DNA of 64,000 nucleotides from Emiliania huxleyi CCMP1516. Taxonomy: Eukaryota > Haptophyta > Isochrysidales > Noelaerhabdaceae. The stretch covers positions 531,107 to 595,106 of the forward strand of contig NW_005196681.1 in the NCBI RefSeq assembly GCF_000372725.1, written 5' to 3'. The stretch's first letter is position 1; the number at the start of each line of letters is the position of its first letter. Below are positions 51,955-61,239 of the stretch, in pieces. The notes below the pieces were generated by a model, which did not search any database, was not told where the DNA came from, and saw only the letters and a program-made list of their open reading frames with translations. Position numbers and translations under genes: made by a program.

Positions 51955-53170
51955 ATGGGCTGCGCTGCGAGCCGATCGTCGGCAACCTGCGCTTCCAGCC
52001 AGATCGCCGGGTACGGTGGAGCAGCGCCGCGTGTGCTTGTGCTCTGTGCGCTAGTCGGCGCACAATTTATCTTCTCGGGGTTTCATGTCCTCTCGGCCAT
52101 CGGCTTGCGTGAGCTGGCACCCTCCATCTTCTCTCTGCTGCGGCTGCTCATTGCGATGCCGGCAATGTTTGCGCTGGCCGTGTGTCACGATGGCTGGGTG
52201 ATGCCTCCGCTGCGACTACAGCCGCTGCTCTGCTTCCTTGGTCTCACTGGAGTCGGCGGCTCCATGGGGCTCGGCATTGCTGGGATGTACTACACGTCCG
52301 CCATCAACCTCGCCATATCCCAGCCGCTACAGCCTGTTCTGACCGCCTTCCTCACTGTTGCGCTGAAAATCGGTGCGCAGCGCTGCCAACCTCCCCAACC
52401 CTCCCGAGCCCCCTCCCGGCGCGTGCGCCTCCTCGAGTAACCTCCTCGAGTAACCTCCCTCCCACGCGAATCGGTCCCCGCCCATCGCAGAGCGCGTCTC
52501 TGCTGGAAAGTGCGCCGGCATCGCCATCTCCGCCGCGGGCTGTGTCGCACTCGTAGCGCTGGGTGGGGGCATCGAAGGCGGCGGGCGACCGTGGCGCTCG
52601 CCCTTGCTGGGGGACTTGCTGCTGCTATGCAACTGCGTGGGCATGGCACTCTACCTGCTGCTGCAGAAGCCAGCACTGCGTGAGCTGCCCACTTTCACGC
52701 TGACGGCATGGGTGCTCGCGTGGGGGCTGCTTCCGATGGCAGTCTGGTGCGCGGTCGATCAGCGACGAGGCGGTGTGGCCGGGCTTCTCGCGCCGCTCGC
52801 AAACGCCTCGTCGCTCGCGTGGGGATGCGCCGCCTATGGCGGGCTGATGGCATCGGGGGTGGCCTACGTCCTTGTCAACTTTGGCGTGCGCCACGTGGGC
52901 GCCACCACCGCCGCCTCGTTCGTGCCGCTACAGCCCTTCTTCAGCGCGGCGCTCTCGGCGCTGGTCCTGGAGGAGTTGCCCACGCCTGGCCAAGCGCTCG
53001 GCGGCGCTGCAATCGTAGTCGGCATGTACTTTGTCACCTTTGCGAGCGAGGCAGCCGGCTCGGGGGCTGCGCCGCGCCTCAGCACGTCCGCGTCGAAGGT
53101 CGTGCTGCTACCCGAGGATGAGGAGTCGGTCATGTTGCCGGCGGCATGCAAGCGGAGCGACGGGCGTTGA
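51955..53170 (+). CDS. Drug/metabolite transporter superfamily protein (two EamA repeats)
   Basis: Two exons (51955-52372, 52491-53170) joined by a GT-AG intron, 365 residues, about ten hydrophobic helices in two EamA halves. First half: LVGAQFIFSGFHVLSAIGLR, LAPSIFSLLRLLIAMPAMFA, GMYYTSAINLAISQPLQPVL (the typical PxxxAL-type end). Second half: LLLCNCVGMALYLLLQKPAL, YGGLMASGVAYVLVNFGVRH, TTAASFVPLQPFFSAALSAL. The layout resembles plant WAT1/UMAMIT-like exporters. Substrate unknown. The N-terminus MGCAAS is a classical myristoylation plus palmitoylation motif, unusual for a polytopic transporter. An in-frame start further upstream would bury it. The C-terminal tail is hydrophilic and acidic. 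Confidence 0.85.
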
Positions 53171-54312
53171 CAGCCGCTGAATTCGGAGAGCTGCAGTGAT
53201 CGTCAGTTGTGTGCACCTTGTGCGGTGTGGGCGCTGGCGGCTAGCCGCCAGCGTCGGCACATGTCGCCACCCCCAGATCACATGACCTCTCCGCCGCACC
53301 TGCACCATGTAACAGACTGCAACGCAGCTGGCACTGACGTGGAGCAATTTTGGGCCCTGGCGCGGCGTACTTGTACGGTAGTGCGCTGTGTGGCAACAGC
53401 GCGAGTAGCGATCCAGTGGTAGGCTGGTAGCTGGTACGTGGTGCACGGTGCACGGTAAGCCCGGCCGCCGCCGCGGTGCCGCGGTTAAGGTAGTCCGCCC
53501 AGGTAGCGCCACGCTAGCGGATGAACTGGATGTCTGTCGGCTACCAGCTACCGGCAATCAGCAATCTCCCAAAGGGTGCGCCCAAGCAGCCGCATGAATG
53601 GTGGGTGCTGGTCCCCCGGCCGAGGACACTCCGCCCCACATGGCGAGTGGCTCAAAAAGGCCCGCGGAAACGCGCCCTATATAACGCCAATCGTGAGTAG
53701 GACTGCTACGCACGCATATGCACGGAGGCCCATATGCATACGCATCACATTACGCCCTCTCGGGAATACGTATACTCGGTGCGTGTACGTCACTTGCCAG
53801 TCCAAATGCGTCGCATTACGCAGCCCGTCGACCGCCTCCCCCTTCAAAAATAAATAGAAAACGTCAATACATACACGTAATCATCGCGTGCGTGACGGTG
53901 CGATGGCCCTGTGGTTGCCTCATACGTACCACGTGTCACGTATACGGATTATGGATCTCCGCCGGTGCGCCGCGGCCCGTGGGGGGGCGGGGCGTCTTCG
54001 ACGTATCACGTATCCGCATTACGCATACGTCCTTTTCACCGCAAAGCTTTGCCCGGGGGACGGTGCAATGGCCCGCGCGGCGGGTGCCTTACGTACCACG
54101 TCTCACGTTTACGGATTATGTATTTCGCCCCGCCCGCCCCCGAGCCCCCCCCCCCCCCCCCTACGTATCACGCATACGCATTACGCATTACGCATTTTTC
54201 TTTTTGTGCTCGCCAAAACAGATGATTGCCTGGCAAATGTTCAGGCCACGCGCAGCTTGTTTTACTCCAATACGAATCCCAATTGTCAAACTTGCGAATC
54301 TACGTGCGTTGC
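53171..54312. other. Intergenic DNA rich in ACGTA/TACGCAT motifs
   Basis: No gene recognised. From ~53700 to 54200 the sequence is full of TACGTA, TACGCAT, CACGTATCACG and CGGATTATG motifs in loose repetition, similar to the satellite at 55.2-55.7 kb on the other side of the AP2 gene. A C tract lies near 54149-54162. Confidence 0.5.
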
Positions 54313-55050
54313 ATGATGGCCCCGCCGCGGACCGCGTCGTCAGAGGGCGTTGTGCTGATCCCAGCCATCTGCAAGGACAGCACGACTGGCTACAAGAACG
54401 TGACCTTCCACCGCAGCAGCAAGCAGTTCGAGGCGAAGGTGCGAGCTGGCGGCAAGAGTGTCTTCCTCGGCTCCTTCGACACCGCCGAAGAGGCGGCCAC
54501 CGCCTACGCTCGCTCAGAGTACGGCCGCGCCGACGCCGCCAAGCTGCTGCAGCCCCGCGCTGCTCCCATTGCCGATGGCCTCGACGCGATACGGCAGGCG
54601 GAGAGGGAGGGCCTGACTCTGGCCACTAGCAGCGGCAGCAGCAGCGGCTACAAAGGCGTGTCCTTCTGCCCGAAGGAGCAAGGCCGCAAGAAGTACAAGC
54701 TGCAGGCGACGGTTGAAGGCAAGATGGTTCATCTCGGCTACTTCGCCACCGCCGAGGAGGCGGCGCTCTTCTACGCCCGCAGGGAGGCGGGCAGGGACAC
54801 CAGCGATCTCACCGCGCCGCCACCGCCGCCGCCGCCGTCCTCAACCTCTGCGGAGCTGCCAGTGTACGAGCTCAGCATTCTGACGCCTGAGCAAATGGCC
54901 GCCGTCCCGACATATAGTCCACCGTCCAATTTGGACTATAGTCGAGCGCGTCGGAGAGGTGTTTGGAGACAGGCTCATGATTATGCGGCAGCCCTAGCGG
55001 CAGCGCCAACTTATGGCAGCCCTAGCGGCAGCGCCAGTGCGCGCACATAA
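54313..55050 (+). CDS. Protein with two AP2 DNA-binding domains
   Basis: Single exon, 245 residues from the ATG at 54313. The first AP2 domain is residues ~26-74 (TGYKNVTFHRSSKQFEAKVR, GGKSVFLGSFDTAEEAATAY). The second is ~115-165 (SGYKGVSFCPKEQGRKKYKL, VEGKMVHLGYFATAEEAALF). Both keep the G-Y-K-x-V, L-G-x-F and E-E-A-A core of AP2/ERF three-stranded DNA-binding folds. A Pro-rich linker and a short tail follow. The tail and stop region (GSPSGSASART) is encoded by a segment that is repeated downstream at 55135-55182, so the present C-terminus may have been altered by a tandem duplication. Probably a nuclear transcription regulator; targets unknown. Flanked by TACGCAT-rich repeats on both sides. 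Confidence 0.8.
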   Translation: MMAPPRTASSEGVVLIPAICKDSTTGYKNVTFHRSSKQFEAKVRAGGKSVFLGSFDTAEEAATAYARSEYGRADAAKLLQPRAAPIADGLDAIRQAEREGLTLATSSGSSSGYKGVSFCPKEQGRKKYKLQATVEGKMVHLGYFATAEEAALFYARREAGRDTSDLTAPPPPPPPSSTSAELPVYELSILTPEQMAAVPTYSPPSNLDYSRARRRGVWRQAHDYAAALAAAPTYGSPSGSASART

Positions 55051-55194
55051 AGGGGGGGGGTGGGGGGGTTAGGGGGTGGCTGTCGAGGGCTATGCCCGAG
55101 TCTGTTGTTACCAGCGCACATACAACCCCAGCCAACTTATGGCAGCCCTAGCGGCAGCGCCAGTGCGCGCACATAAAGGGGGTTTGGGGGGGGG

Positions 55195-55700
55195 ATGCGT
55201 AATAAGTATGCGTAATACGTGGTGCGTAAGCCCTCTCCGACACCTTGGGCGTGCAAATGCGTAATACGTATGCGTAATGCGTGAGGCGTAACCCCCGTCA
55301 GCCACCACTTCTCACTCGAATCCGGAATGCGTGTGCGTAGTACGTGGTGCGTAGGCCCTCTCCGACACCTTGGGCGTGCGAATGCGTAAAACGTATGCGT
55401 AATACGTGAGGCGTAACCCCCGTCAGCCACCACTTCTCACTCGAATCCGGAGTGCGTGTGCGTAGTACGTGGTGCGGAGGCCCTCTCTGACACCTTGGGC
55501 GTGCGAATGCGTAAAACGTATGCGTAATACGTGAGGCGTAATACGTGAGGCGTAACCCCCGTCAGCCACCACTTCTCACTCGAATCCGGAATGCGTGTGC
55601 GTAGTACGTGGTGCGGAGGCCCTCTCTGACACCTTGGGCGTGCGAATGCATCAAGCGTATGCGTAATGCGTGAGGCGTAACCCCCGCCGGCCGCCACTTC
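55195..55700. repeat. Satellite of ~125-140-bp units, about four copies
   Basis: Each unit has GGTGCGTAGGCCCTCTCCGA-type, CACCTTGGGCGTGCGAATGC, GTATGCGTAATACGTGAGGC and CCACTTCTCACTCGAATCCG blocks. One unit carries an internal duplication of the ATACGTGAGGCGTA step. Copies are highly similar, indicating recent expansion. The last unit ends where the WW-domain gene's open frame begins. Confidence 0.95.
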
Positions 55701-55815
55701 TGGCGATGGCTTCTGCGCCGGGGCCTTCAAGCTCTCGAGCGAGCGCGCCAGCGGGCATGGGCGCAACTTTGTCGCTGTCTACTCCCGCGCGAGCGAGCTC
55801 CACTTTGTGCCGTGG

Positions 55816-56699
55816 ATGCACGTTGAGGCGCTCGAGGGAGGTTTCGCCGACCAAGCCACCAAGGCGGACATCGTCAGGATGCTGCAGCAGAACAAGAGCT
55901 GGCCATCCGCCCGCAGCATGGGGGAGAAGTCCCAGCAGGCACGCAACCCCCCCCGCTGTGCTGCCCGCTCTGCTGCAGCTCGGCAGGGCGGCACGGGAGC
56001 TGGCGGCGGCGGTGGTGGAGGTGGCGGCGGCGGCGGCGGCGGCGCCGGCGGCGGTGGCGGAGGTGGCAGAGGTGGCGGCGCGGCGGCAAGCGACGCGGCG
56101 GCAAGCGAGGAGGAGAGCGCACGGTCGTTGATCTCCTTGCCGCCGCCAAGGCTCTTGGCCTCTGGTCCATACGCAGCGAGGCTAAGGCGTCACTCGTCGA
56201 GCGCGTGCGACCAGCGGAGGTGGCGCGTGAGAACGCGGACGCCGACGAGGCGGGGGAGGAGGAGGAGGAGGAGAGCCAGGCCGCGCTCGGCAAGGACTGG
56301 ACCGAGTACGTGGACGGCAATGGGCGCCCCTACTATTACAACTCGGTCGACAAGCAGACGACGTGGACGCGGCCGCCGCCACCGCCGCCGCCTCCGCCGC
56401 CGCCGCCGCCGCCGCCTCCGCCGCCGCCACCACCACCCGGGCCGCCACCGCCGGGGGATGCGCCGCAGGGGCAGCGCCGCAAGAGGGCCAAGCCGGCACC
56501 GGCGGCGCCGCTCTATCGCACTTGCGATGCAGAGACGGCCCCCTCCGTGTTTGCACAGCCGGGCGGGAGCATCAGCATGTTCTCCCCAACCTTTGCGCAG
56601 GGCATGATGCTGGCCGAGTTGAACGCTTCGCGCGCACGCGAGCAGAGTGAGCGGGAGAGTCAGGCCAGGATCTTCGGCTTCATGGGCATCCCCAAGTGA
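55816..56699 (+). CDS. WW-domain protein
   Basis: Two exons in my model (55816-55938, 56118-56699), 234 residues; intron GC-AG. The frame is open upstream to about 55695, so the start is uncertain. The first exon carries HVEALEGGFADQATKADIVR and MLQQNKSWPSARSMGEKSQQ. The second begins RTVVDLLAAAKALGLWSIRS, with a helical region, then an acidic linker and a clear WW domain (KDWTEYVDGNGRPYYYNSVD then KQTTWTRP: two conserved Trp and a Tyr cluster). A ~25-residue polyproline run follows immediately, then RRKRAKP and FSPTFAQGMMLAELNASRAR. WW domains bind proline-rich ligands, so the adjacent polyproline could self-associate or compete. A nuclear or splicing role is possible but unproven. Confidence 0.6.
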
Positions 56700-56926
56700 T
56701 TAGCTCATAGCACTGCTGGCATGACACGCATAGTGGGTGGGTGCGAGCGGCATGGTGGGCTCTGGAATGGGTTATGGGTACCGTGCGGGTGCGGACGGAA
56801 GAGAGAGTGCATGTACGAGAGGCTAGCATGCGCATGCTCCGCAGGGGCAGGTGAGTACTGGTCAAAACAATCATTTGCACACTTGTTTGCAACAAAATGC
56901 GCTGCAAATGCGACATTTTATGGATC

Positions 56927-57795
56927 TGGAGTGACGGTGAACCTTCTTTTCTAGACCGGAAGGATTGAGAGCAGCCTCGCTCTCAATCCTAGAAGTCGAA
57001 GGATTGTGAGCAGCACTCCTCGCAATCGTAGCATCTCTGTGCGATTGCTAGCACCCACGCTCGCAATCCTACATCTTCTAGGACTAAGAGCAGCTCCGCT
57101 CCCAAGGTGACTGGTGACGCCTACGACTACTACCAGCGCGCTCGCAATCCGAGCAAAGTCTAGGTTTGCGAGCAGCACTGCTCGCAATCCTAGCAACATG
57201 CCTCCGATTGCGAGCAGTAGCGCTCGCAATCCTACATCTTGTAGGACTATGAGCGGCGACGCTCACAATCGTACCCAAGATCCGAGGATAGCTAGCAGCT
57301 GCACAGAGGGCGCTCCTAGCAATCCTCGGATCTTGGGTACGTGNNNNNNNNNNNNNNNNNNNNNNNNNNNNNNNNNNNNNNNNNNNNNNNNNNNNNNNNN
57401 NNNNNNNNNNNNNNNNNNNNNNNNNNNNNNNNNNNNNNNNNNNTTGGGTAGGATTATGAGCGGCGGCGCTCATAGTCCTACAAGATGTAGGATTGCGAGC
57501 GCTACTGCTCGCAATCGGAGGCATGTTGCTAGGATTGCGAGCAGTGCTGCTCGCAATCCTAGACTTTGCTCGGATTGCGAGCGCGCTGGTAGTAGTCGTA
57601 GGCGTCACCAGTCACCTTGGGAGCGGAGCTGCTCTTAGTCCTAGAAGATGTAGGATTGCGAGCGTGGGTGCTAGCAATCGCACAGAGATGCTACGATTGC
57701 GAGGAGTGCTGCTCACAATCCTTCGACTTCTAGGATTGAGAGCGAGGCTGCTCTCAATCCTTCCGGTCTAGAAAAGAAGGTTCACCTGGAGTGAC
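56927..57795. mobile_element. Foldback DNA element with 9-bp target-site duplication (MULE-type MITE candidate)
   Basis: Element 56936-57786, flanked by TGGAGTGAC at 56927-56935 and 57787-57795. The ends are inverted (GGTGAACCTTCTTTTCTAGA at left, its reverse complement at right). The inverted repeat continues inward for ~340-400 bases on both sides up to the N gap. Each arm is itself a string of short hairpins (GGATTGCGAGCAG-loop-CTCGCAATCC type). No coding sequence. A 9-bp duplication and very long terminal inverted repeats point to Mutator-like elements, non-autonomous. Confidence 0.88.
57344..57443. other. Assembly gap of 100 N
   Basis: Exactly 100 N at the centre of the foldback element, so probably a placeholder of arbitrary size. 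Reads or assembly most likely failed at the palindrome. Confidence 0.99.
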
Positions 57796-57892
57796 ACTAT
57801 GGATTTCGGGTGACACAGGTTGACCGTGCTCGAACAGGGGTCAGCGGCGGCGGCGGGAGGGAGGGATTTTCCCGACCTTGTTCCGACTCTGG

Positions 57893-57987
57893 TCCGACCC
57901 TGATCCGACCGTGTTCGAGGTGTTACTGATCCGAGACCTGAGAGGTCTGTACTCGTACTCGAGTAGAGAGGTCGGATCAGGGTCGGA
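57893..57987. repeat. 18-bp inverted repeat upstream of the NFACT-R gene
   Basis: TCCGACCCTGATCCGACC at 57893-57910 and its exact reverse complement at 57970-57987, separated by 59 bases. The interval also contains smaller inverted pieces (GAGACCTGAGAGGTCT; GTACTCGAGTA). The right arm ends 28 bases before the ATG at 58016. Confidence 0.9.
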
Positions 57988-58015
57988 AAGGGTCAGAGTC
58001 CTACCAGCATTGCAC

Positions 58016-59146
58016 ATGCGCGCTGTGCCCAGGTCTATGCTCGCCAGCGTCCTCTTCGCTGCTGTCCGGCCGCCACGCGCCCTCTTCTCCGCGTCGCTCC
58101 TGCGGCCACGCGCTTTCGCCGCGCCGCTCGCGTGCGCCACGGCACAGGCGGAAGCGCTCCTCGGCCCGCGGCTCCGGAAATGGCTGGGTAGCTCGCTCGA
58201 GGCCGAGCGGCGCAAGCAGATCGCGCTCGCCAAGGAGGCGGAGGCGGCGCGCAGCGCTGAGCGGCTCGCCGAGTGGGCCACTCTCGTCGTTGCCAACTTG
58301 TGGCAGATCGACGACCGCGCGACGTCCGCTGTCGTCGAGGACTGGAACAATGGCGGCGCAAAGGTGAAGCTCAGCTTTGCTGGCGGCCAGGGCACGCCGC
58401 GGGAGCAGGCGGACGCGGCGTTTGCCAAGGCGCGCCGCTTGCGCCGCGGCTCGGCCGTTGTCGCCGAGCTGATTCGGCAGAGCGAGGCCGTGGAGGCGCG
58501 GCTGCAGGGCTGGCAGGCGCGGCTGGCCGACGGCGGCGGCGGCGCAGAGGACGAGGAGCTCTTCGCGCTTCGTGCCGAGGTGCTCAAGGAGGCGAAGAAG
58601 CTCAAGCTCAAGGTCTCCGGCCTAGAGGGGGCGGCGGCGGCGGCGGGCGGCAGACTCCCTCGCGGCAAGAGGAGCGCGACGCAGCCGGCGCCGCTCGCTC
58701 CGTCCCAGACGTCGGGCTGGGGCGGCCGCGAGTTTGTCTCGCCGGCGGGTGTGCCAATCCTGGTGGGGCGCAACCGCAAGGAGAATGAGCAGCTCTCGCT
58801 TCGCGTGGCGCGCGAGCCGGACGTGTGGATGCACGTGCGAGGCGTCCCGGGGGCGCACGTGCTGCTGCAGATGTCGCGCGTGAAGGGCAAGGCGCCGCCG
58901 GCGGAGGCGTGCCTCCAGATGGCGGCGGACCTGGCCGCCTTCTACTCCGAGGCGCGGGACGAGAGGAAGGCGCTCGTGACGTACGCGAGCCCGCGCCACG
59001 TCACCAAGCCCAACGGCGCGCCGCTCGGGGCGGTCAAGCTGCGCGAGGAGGGAGGGACGATCGTCGGGCGGCCAGTCGACTCGGAGCTGATCCCGCCCGA
59101 GGTGCTGGGCGCCAGGGAGGCAGAGAGGTTCGGCGGAAAGGGCTAA
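58016..59146 (+). CDS. NFACT-R (DUF814) domain protein, organelle-targeted, Rqc2/NEMF-related
   Basis: Single exon, 376 residues. The start MRAVPRSMLASVLFAAVRPP with a basic, Ala-rich continuation looks like a plastid or mitochondrial presequence (a second ATG follows 7 codons later). A coiled-coil region with SLEAERRKQIALAKEAEAAR and AEVLKEAKKLKLKVSGLEGA precedes a typical NFACT-R domain: GGREFVSPAGVPILVGRNRK, ENEQLSLRVAREPDVWMHVR, GVPGAHVLLQM, YASPRHVTKPNGAPLG. Full-length RqcH/Rqc2 proteins bind obstructed 60S/50S subunits and add C-terminal Ala (or Ala/Thr) tails. They also have an N-terminal NFACT-N domain and HhH motifs, which I do not see here. So this may be a reduced organellar form acting on tRNA or ribosomes, or part of a longer gene. 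Confidence 0.85.
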   Translation: MRAVPRSMLASVLFAAVRPPRALFSASLLRPRAFAAPLACATAQAEALLGPRLRKWLGSSLEAERRKQIALAKEAEAARSAERLAEWATLVVANLWQIDDRATSAVVEDWNNGGAKVKLSFAGGQGTPREQADAAFAKARRLRRGSAVVAELIRQSEAVEARLQGWQARLADGGGGAEDEELFALRAEVLKEAKKLKLKVSGLEGAAAAAGGRLPRGKRSATQPAPLAPSQTSGWGGREFVSPAGVPILVGRNRKENEQLSLRVAREPDVWMHVRGVPGAHVLLQMSRVKGKAPPAEACLQMAADLAAFYSEARDERKALVTYASPRHVTKPNGAPLGAVKLREEGGTIVGRPVDSELIPPEVLGAREAERFGGKG

Positions 59147-59419
59147 GACGGGTAGGCGCCGCGGGGCGGAAATTGCCCTCCTCTGGAGAGACGACAGACA
59201 ACGTATGTCACATTTAATCCGATCGTATGTCGCGTCCAGTATACACAGTCGGTACTGTATATCGTGAAAAGATATCGTCGAGGTGTGCGGGATGGACGGG
59301 AAGGGGACGGAAGAGGTTCCGTTTGCTTATATTATAACTTATAATTCATTTTAGAACGCGGGAGAAAGCGCAGGCCGTGACCCGCGTCAGAGAAGACACA
59401 CACACGGACTCAGTCGCCC

Positions 59420-59665
59420 TCACCGGCCGCGCACGACGGAGCCGATCCCGAGCATGAAGGCCATGAAGCCCGCCGCGCCGCCAACCTGCGATCGAGGCGG
59501 CATGCGACCCACCTACAGACCACCGGTGGCTTGGAGGAGAGCGTGGTGTGGCGGACTGGCAGTCACGCTCTACCAAGTCGCCTGGAGCATACTGTGCATC
59601 ACAACGCCGCCGGCACCCATGCACGCGCCCATGCCTGCACTGAGAAGCAGCGTCTTGAGCGCCAT
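59420..59665 (-). CDS. Very small membrane protein, Romo1/Mgr2-like (tentative)
   Basis: Two exons on the minus strand (59665-59582, 59512-59420) with a GC-AG intron, only 58 residues. Two short hydrophobic, glycine-rich helices: MALKTLLLSAGMGACMGAGG-VVMHSMLQ, then VGRMPPRSQVGGAAGFMAFM-LGIGSVVRGR. The pattern of a glycine-zipper helix and a C-terminal GG-x-x-GF-M-x-x-x-GIGS-V-RG resembles Romo1/Mgr2, small inner-membrane proteins that gate the TIM23 protein translocase. It is shorter than usual (~75-110 residues). The frame upstream of the ATG is open and an acceptor-like GCACAG directly precedes it, so a 5' exon may be missing. It follows STRAP tail-to-head on the same strand. Confidence 0.5.
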
Positions 59666-59925
59666 CTGTGCAGCCGCCTGCAAGCGGCCTCCTGGATCGC
59701 TCGCGCGCCTCGAACAGAAAAAGAATTTTCGTCCCCCCAAGACGACGGCTTCCCTTGGGGTTGCTGTTTCTCCTTCTTTCTTTTCCTTAGAACAGAAAGA
59801 GAATTTAAGGACGTTAGTCCCGGAAAGAAAAAGAACCCATTCAACTAGTTTGTTCTTCCTCGACACCAGTCCATACGTACCGTCATACAGCGTGGCGCGT
59901 GCTCCGCAGCAGGCCTGGCCTCGAC

Positions 59926-61141
59926 TCAGCTCTCAGGCGCTGCGGCTGCGGCGGTGGCGTCGGCTGCGGCGCCGTCCTCGGGCGGCGCAAAGTTCCAGAA
60001 ACGGATCGTGCCGTCGTCGCCGGCGGAGGCGTAGGCCTTGCCGTCGGGGGTGAAGCGGACGCCTGCCGGAGGGGGGTGCGGGAGGCGTCTCCCAAGCGTG
60101 TCTCGGAGGTGGTGACTCGCCCGCTAGTCGGCTGGGAGCGAGCGAGAGGCGACTGGCGGCCGCACCGTAGACGGGGCCGTGGTGGCCCTTGTTGCACGCG
60201 AGCTCCTCGCCCGTCTCAAAGTCGTGCTGGTAGACCCAAAAGTTGCCACCGCCCGCCACGAAGGCCTTGCGGTTCGGGTGCAGCGAAGCCGAGTTGACGC
60301 CGTACCCGTTCGCCGCGATTACGCCCAGCGAGAAGCGCTTGAGGCACTGCCACGACGTCAGGTCCCAAAACGACACCTCGGTGCCAGCCGCGACCGTCAT
60401 GATCCGCCCGTCCGCCGTCAGCTCCACCTACACGAGGCAGCCGCGCGGCGTCTCGGGATGGGCACCCGCAGGCGTCCCCGCCCCCGACCGCCGCCCCGCC
60501 GAGTTGACGGAGCCGCTGAACTCGATCTCGCGCTGCGTGCTGCCGGTGCGGAGGTCCCACAAGCGCATCGTCTTGTCCTCGCCCGCGGAGAGCAGCGTCT
60601 GCCGGTCGCCGATGAAGTGGCACACCTAGAGGAGGTCGAGGAGGGCTCCCGCTCTCCTCCCCGAGGCCTCGGGCCGGGCGGCGAGGGCAAAAGACACCTT
60701 GACGCAGGCGGTGTGCCCCTGCAGCAGGAGTGGGTCGGCGGGCGCAGCCTCGCCGAGCTCGAAGAGGCGCAGGTGCTTCTCCTTGCCGCCCGTCACGAAG
60801 CGCGTCGAGTCGGGCGCCCAGCCGGCGCACCTCACGACGTGCTTGTGCTGCAGAGTGTAGAGCTCGTCACCCGTCAGCGCGTCCCACACCTTTGCTGAGA
60901 AGTCGGCCGAGCAGGTGACGGCGTGCGTCGCCGGCGGGTTGAGCGCCGCCCCCCATACCGCGCCCTTGTGCCCTTCCAGCGTCCCGATCCAGTCACCCGT
61001 CTCTCCCGAGCGGATCATCGCTGTCTTGTCGTGGCACGCGGAGATGAGAAAGACGCCGTCCTCGGTCTCGCGCGAGAACTCGATGCCCGCTACCGGCCGA
61101 GAGTGGCCGGGGCAGATGAGCGGCCCCTGCTCCTGCGGCAT
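59926..61141 (-). CDS. STRAP: STRAP/UNRIP WD40-repeat protein
   Basis: Four exons (61141-60698, 60625-60500, 60427-60166, 60062-59926), 322 residues; all phases agree. Intron 2 is GC-AG. It aligns by eye along the whole animal STRAP protein: PLICPGHSRPVAGIEFS, FLISACHDKTAMIRSGETGD, WIGTLEGHKGAVWGAALN, ADFSAKVWDALTGDELYTLQ, HKHVVRCAGW, LLSAGEDKTMRLWDLRTG, NSASLHPNRKAFVAGGGNFW, GEELACNKGHHGPVYGVRFT and SAGDDGTIRFWN. These form a seven-bladed propeller. STRAP/UNRIP is a subunit of the SMN-Gemin complex that assembles Sm rings on snRNAs and also joins mRNP complexes. Expected cytosolic and nuclear. Confidence 0.93.
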
Positions 61142-61239
61142 ATTTCCCTCGCTTGCGCTTTAGGCGCTTGCCTCCGGCCTCTCACCCAGGCCTTGCGCCA
61201 AAACGCTGCTGGGTTCCGACCTTTGCGCGGTGAGGGCGG

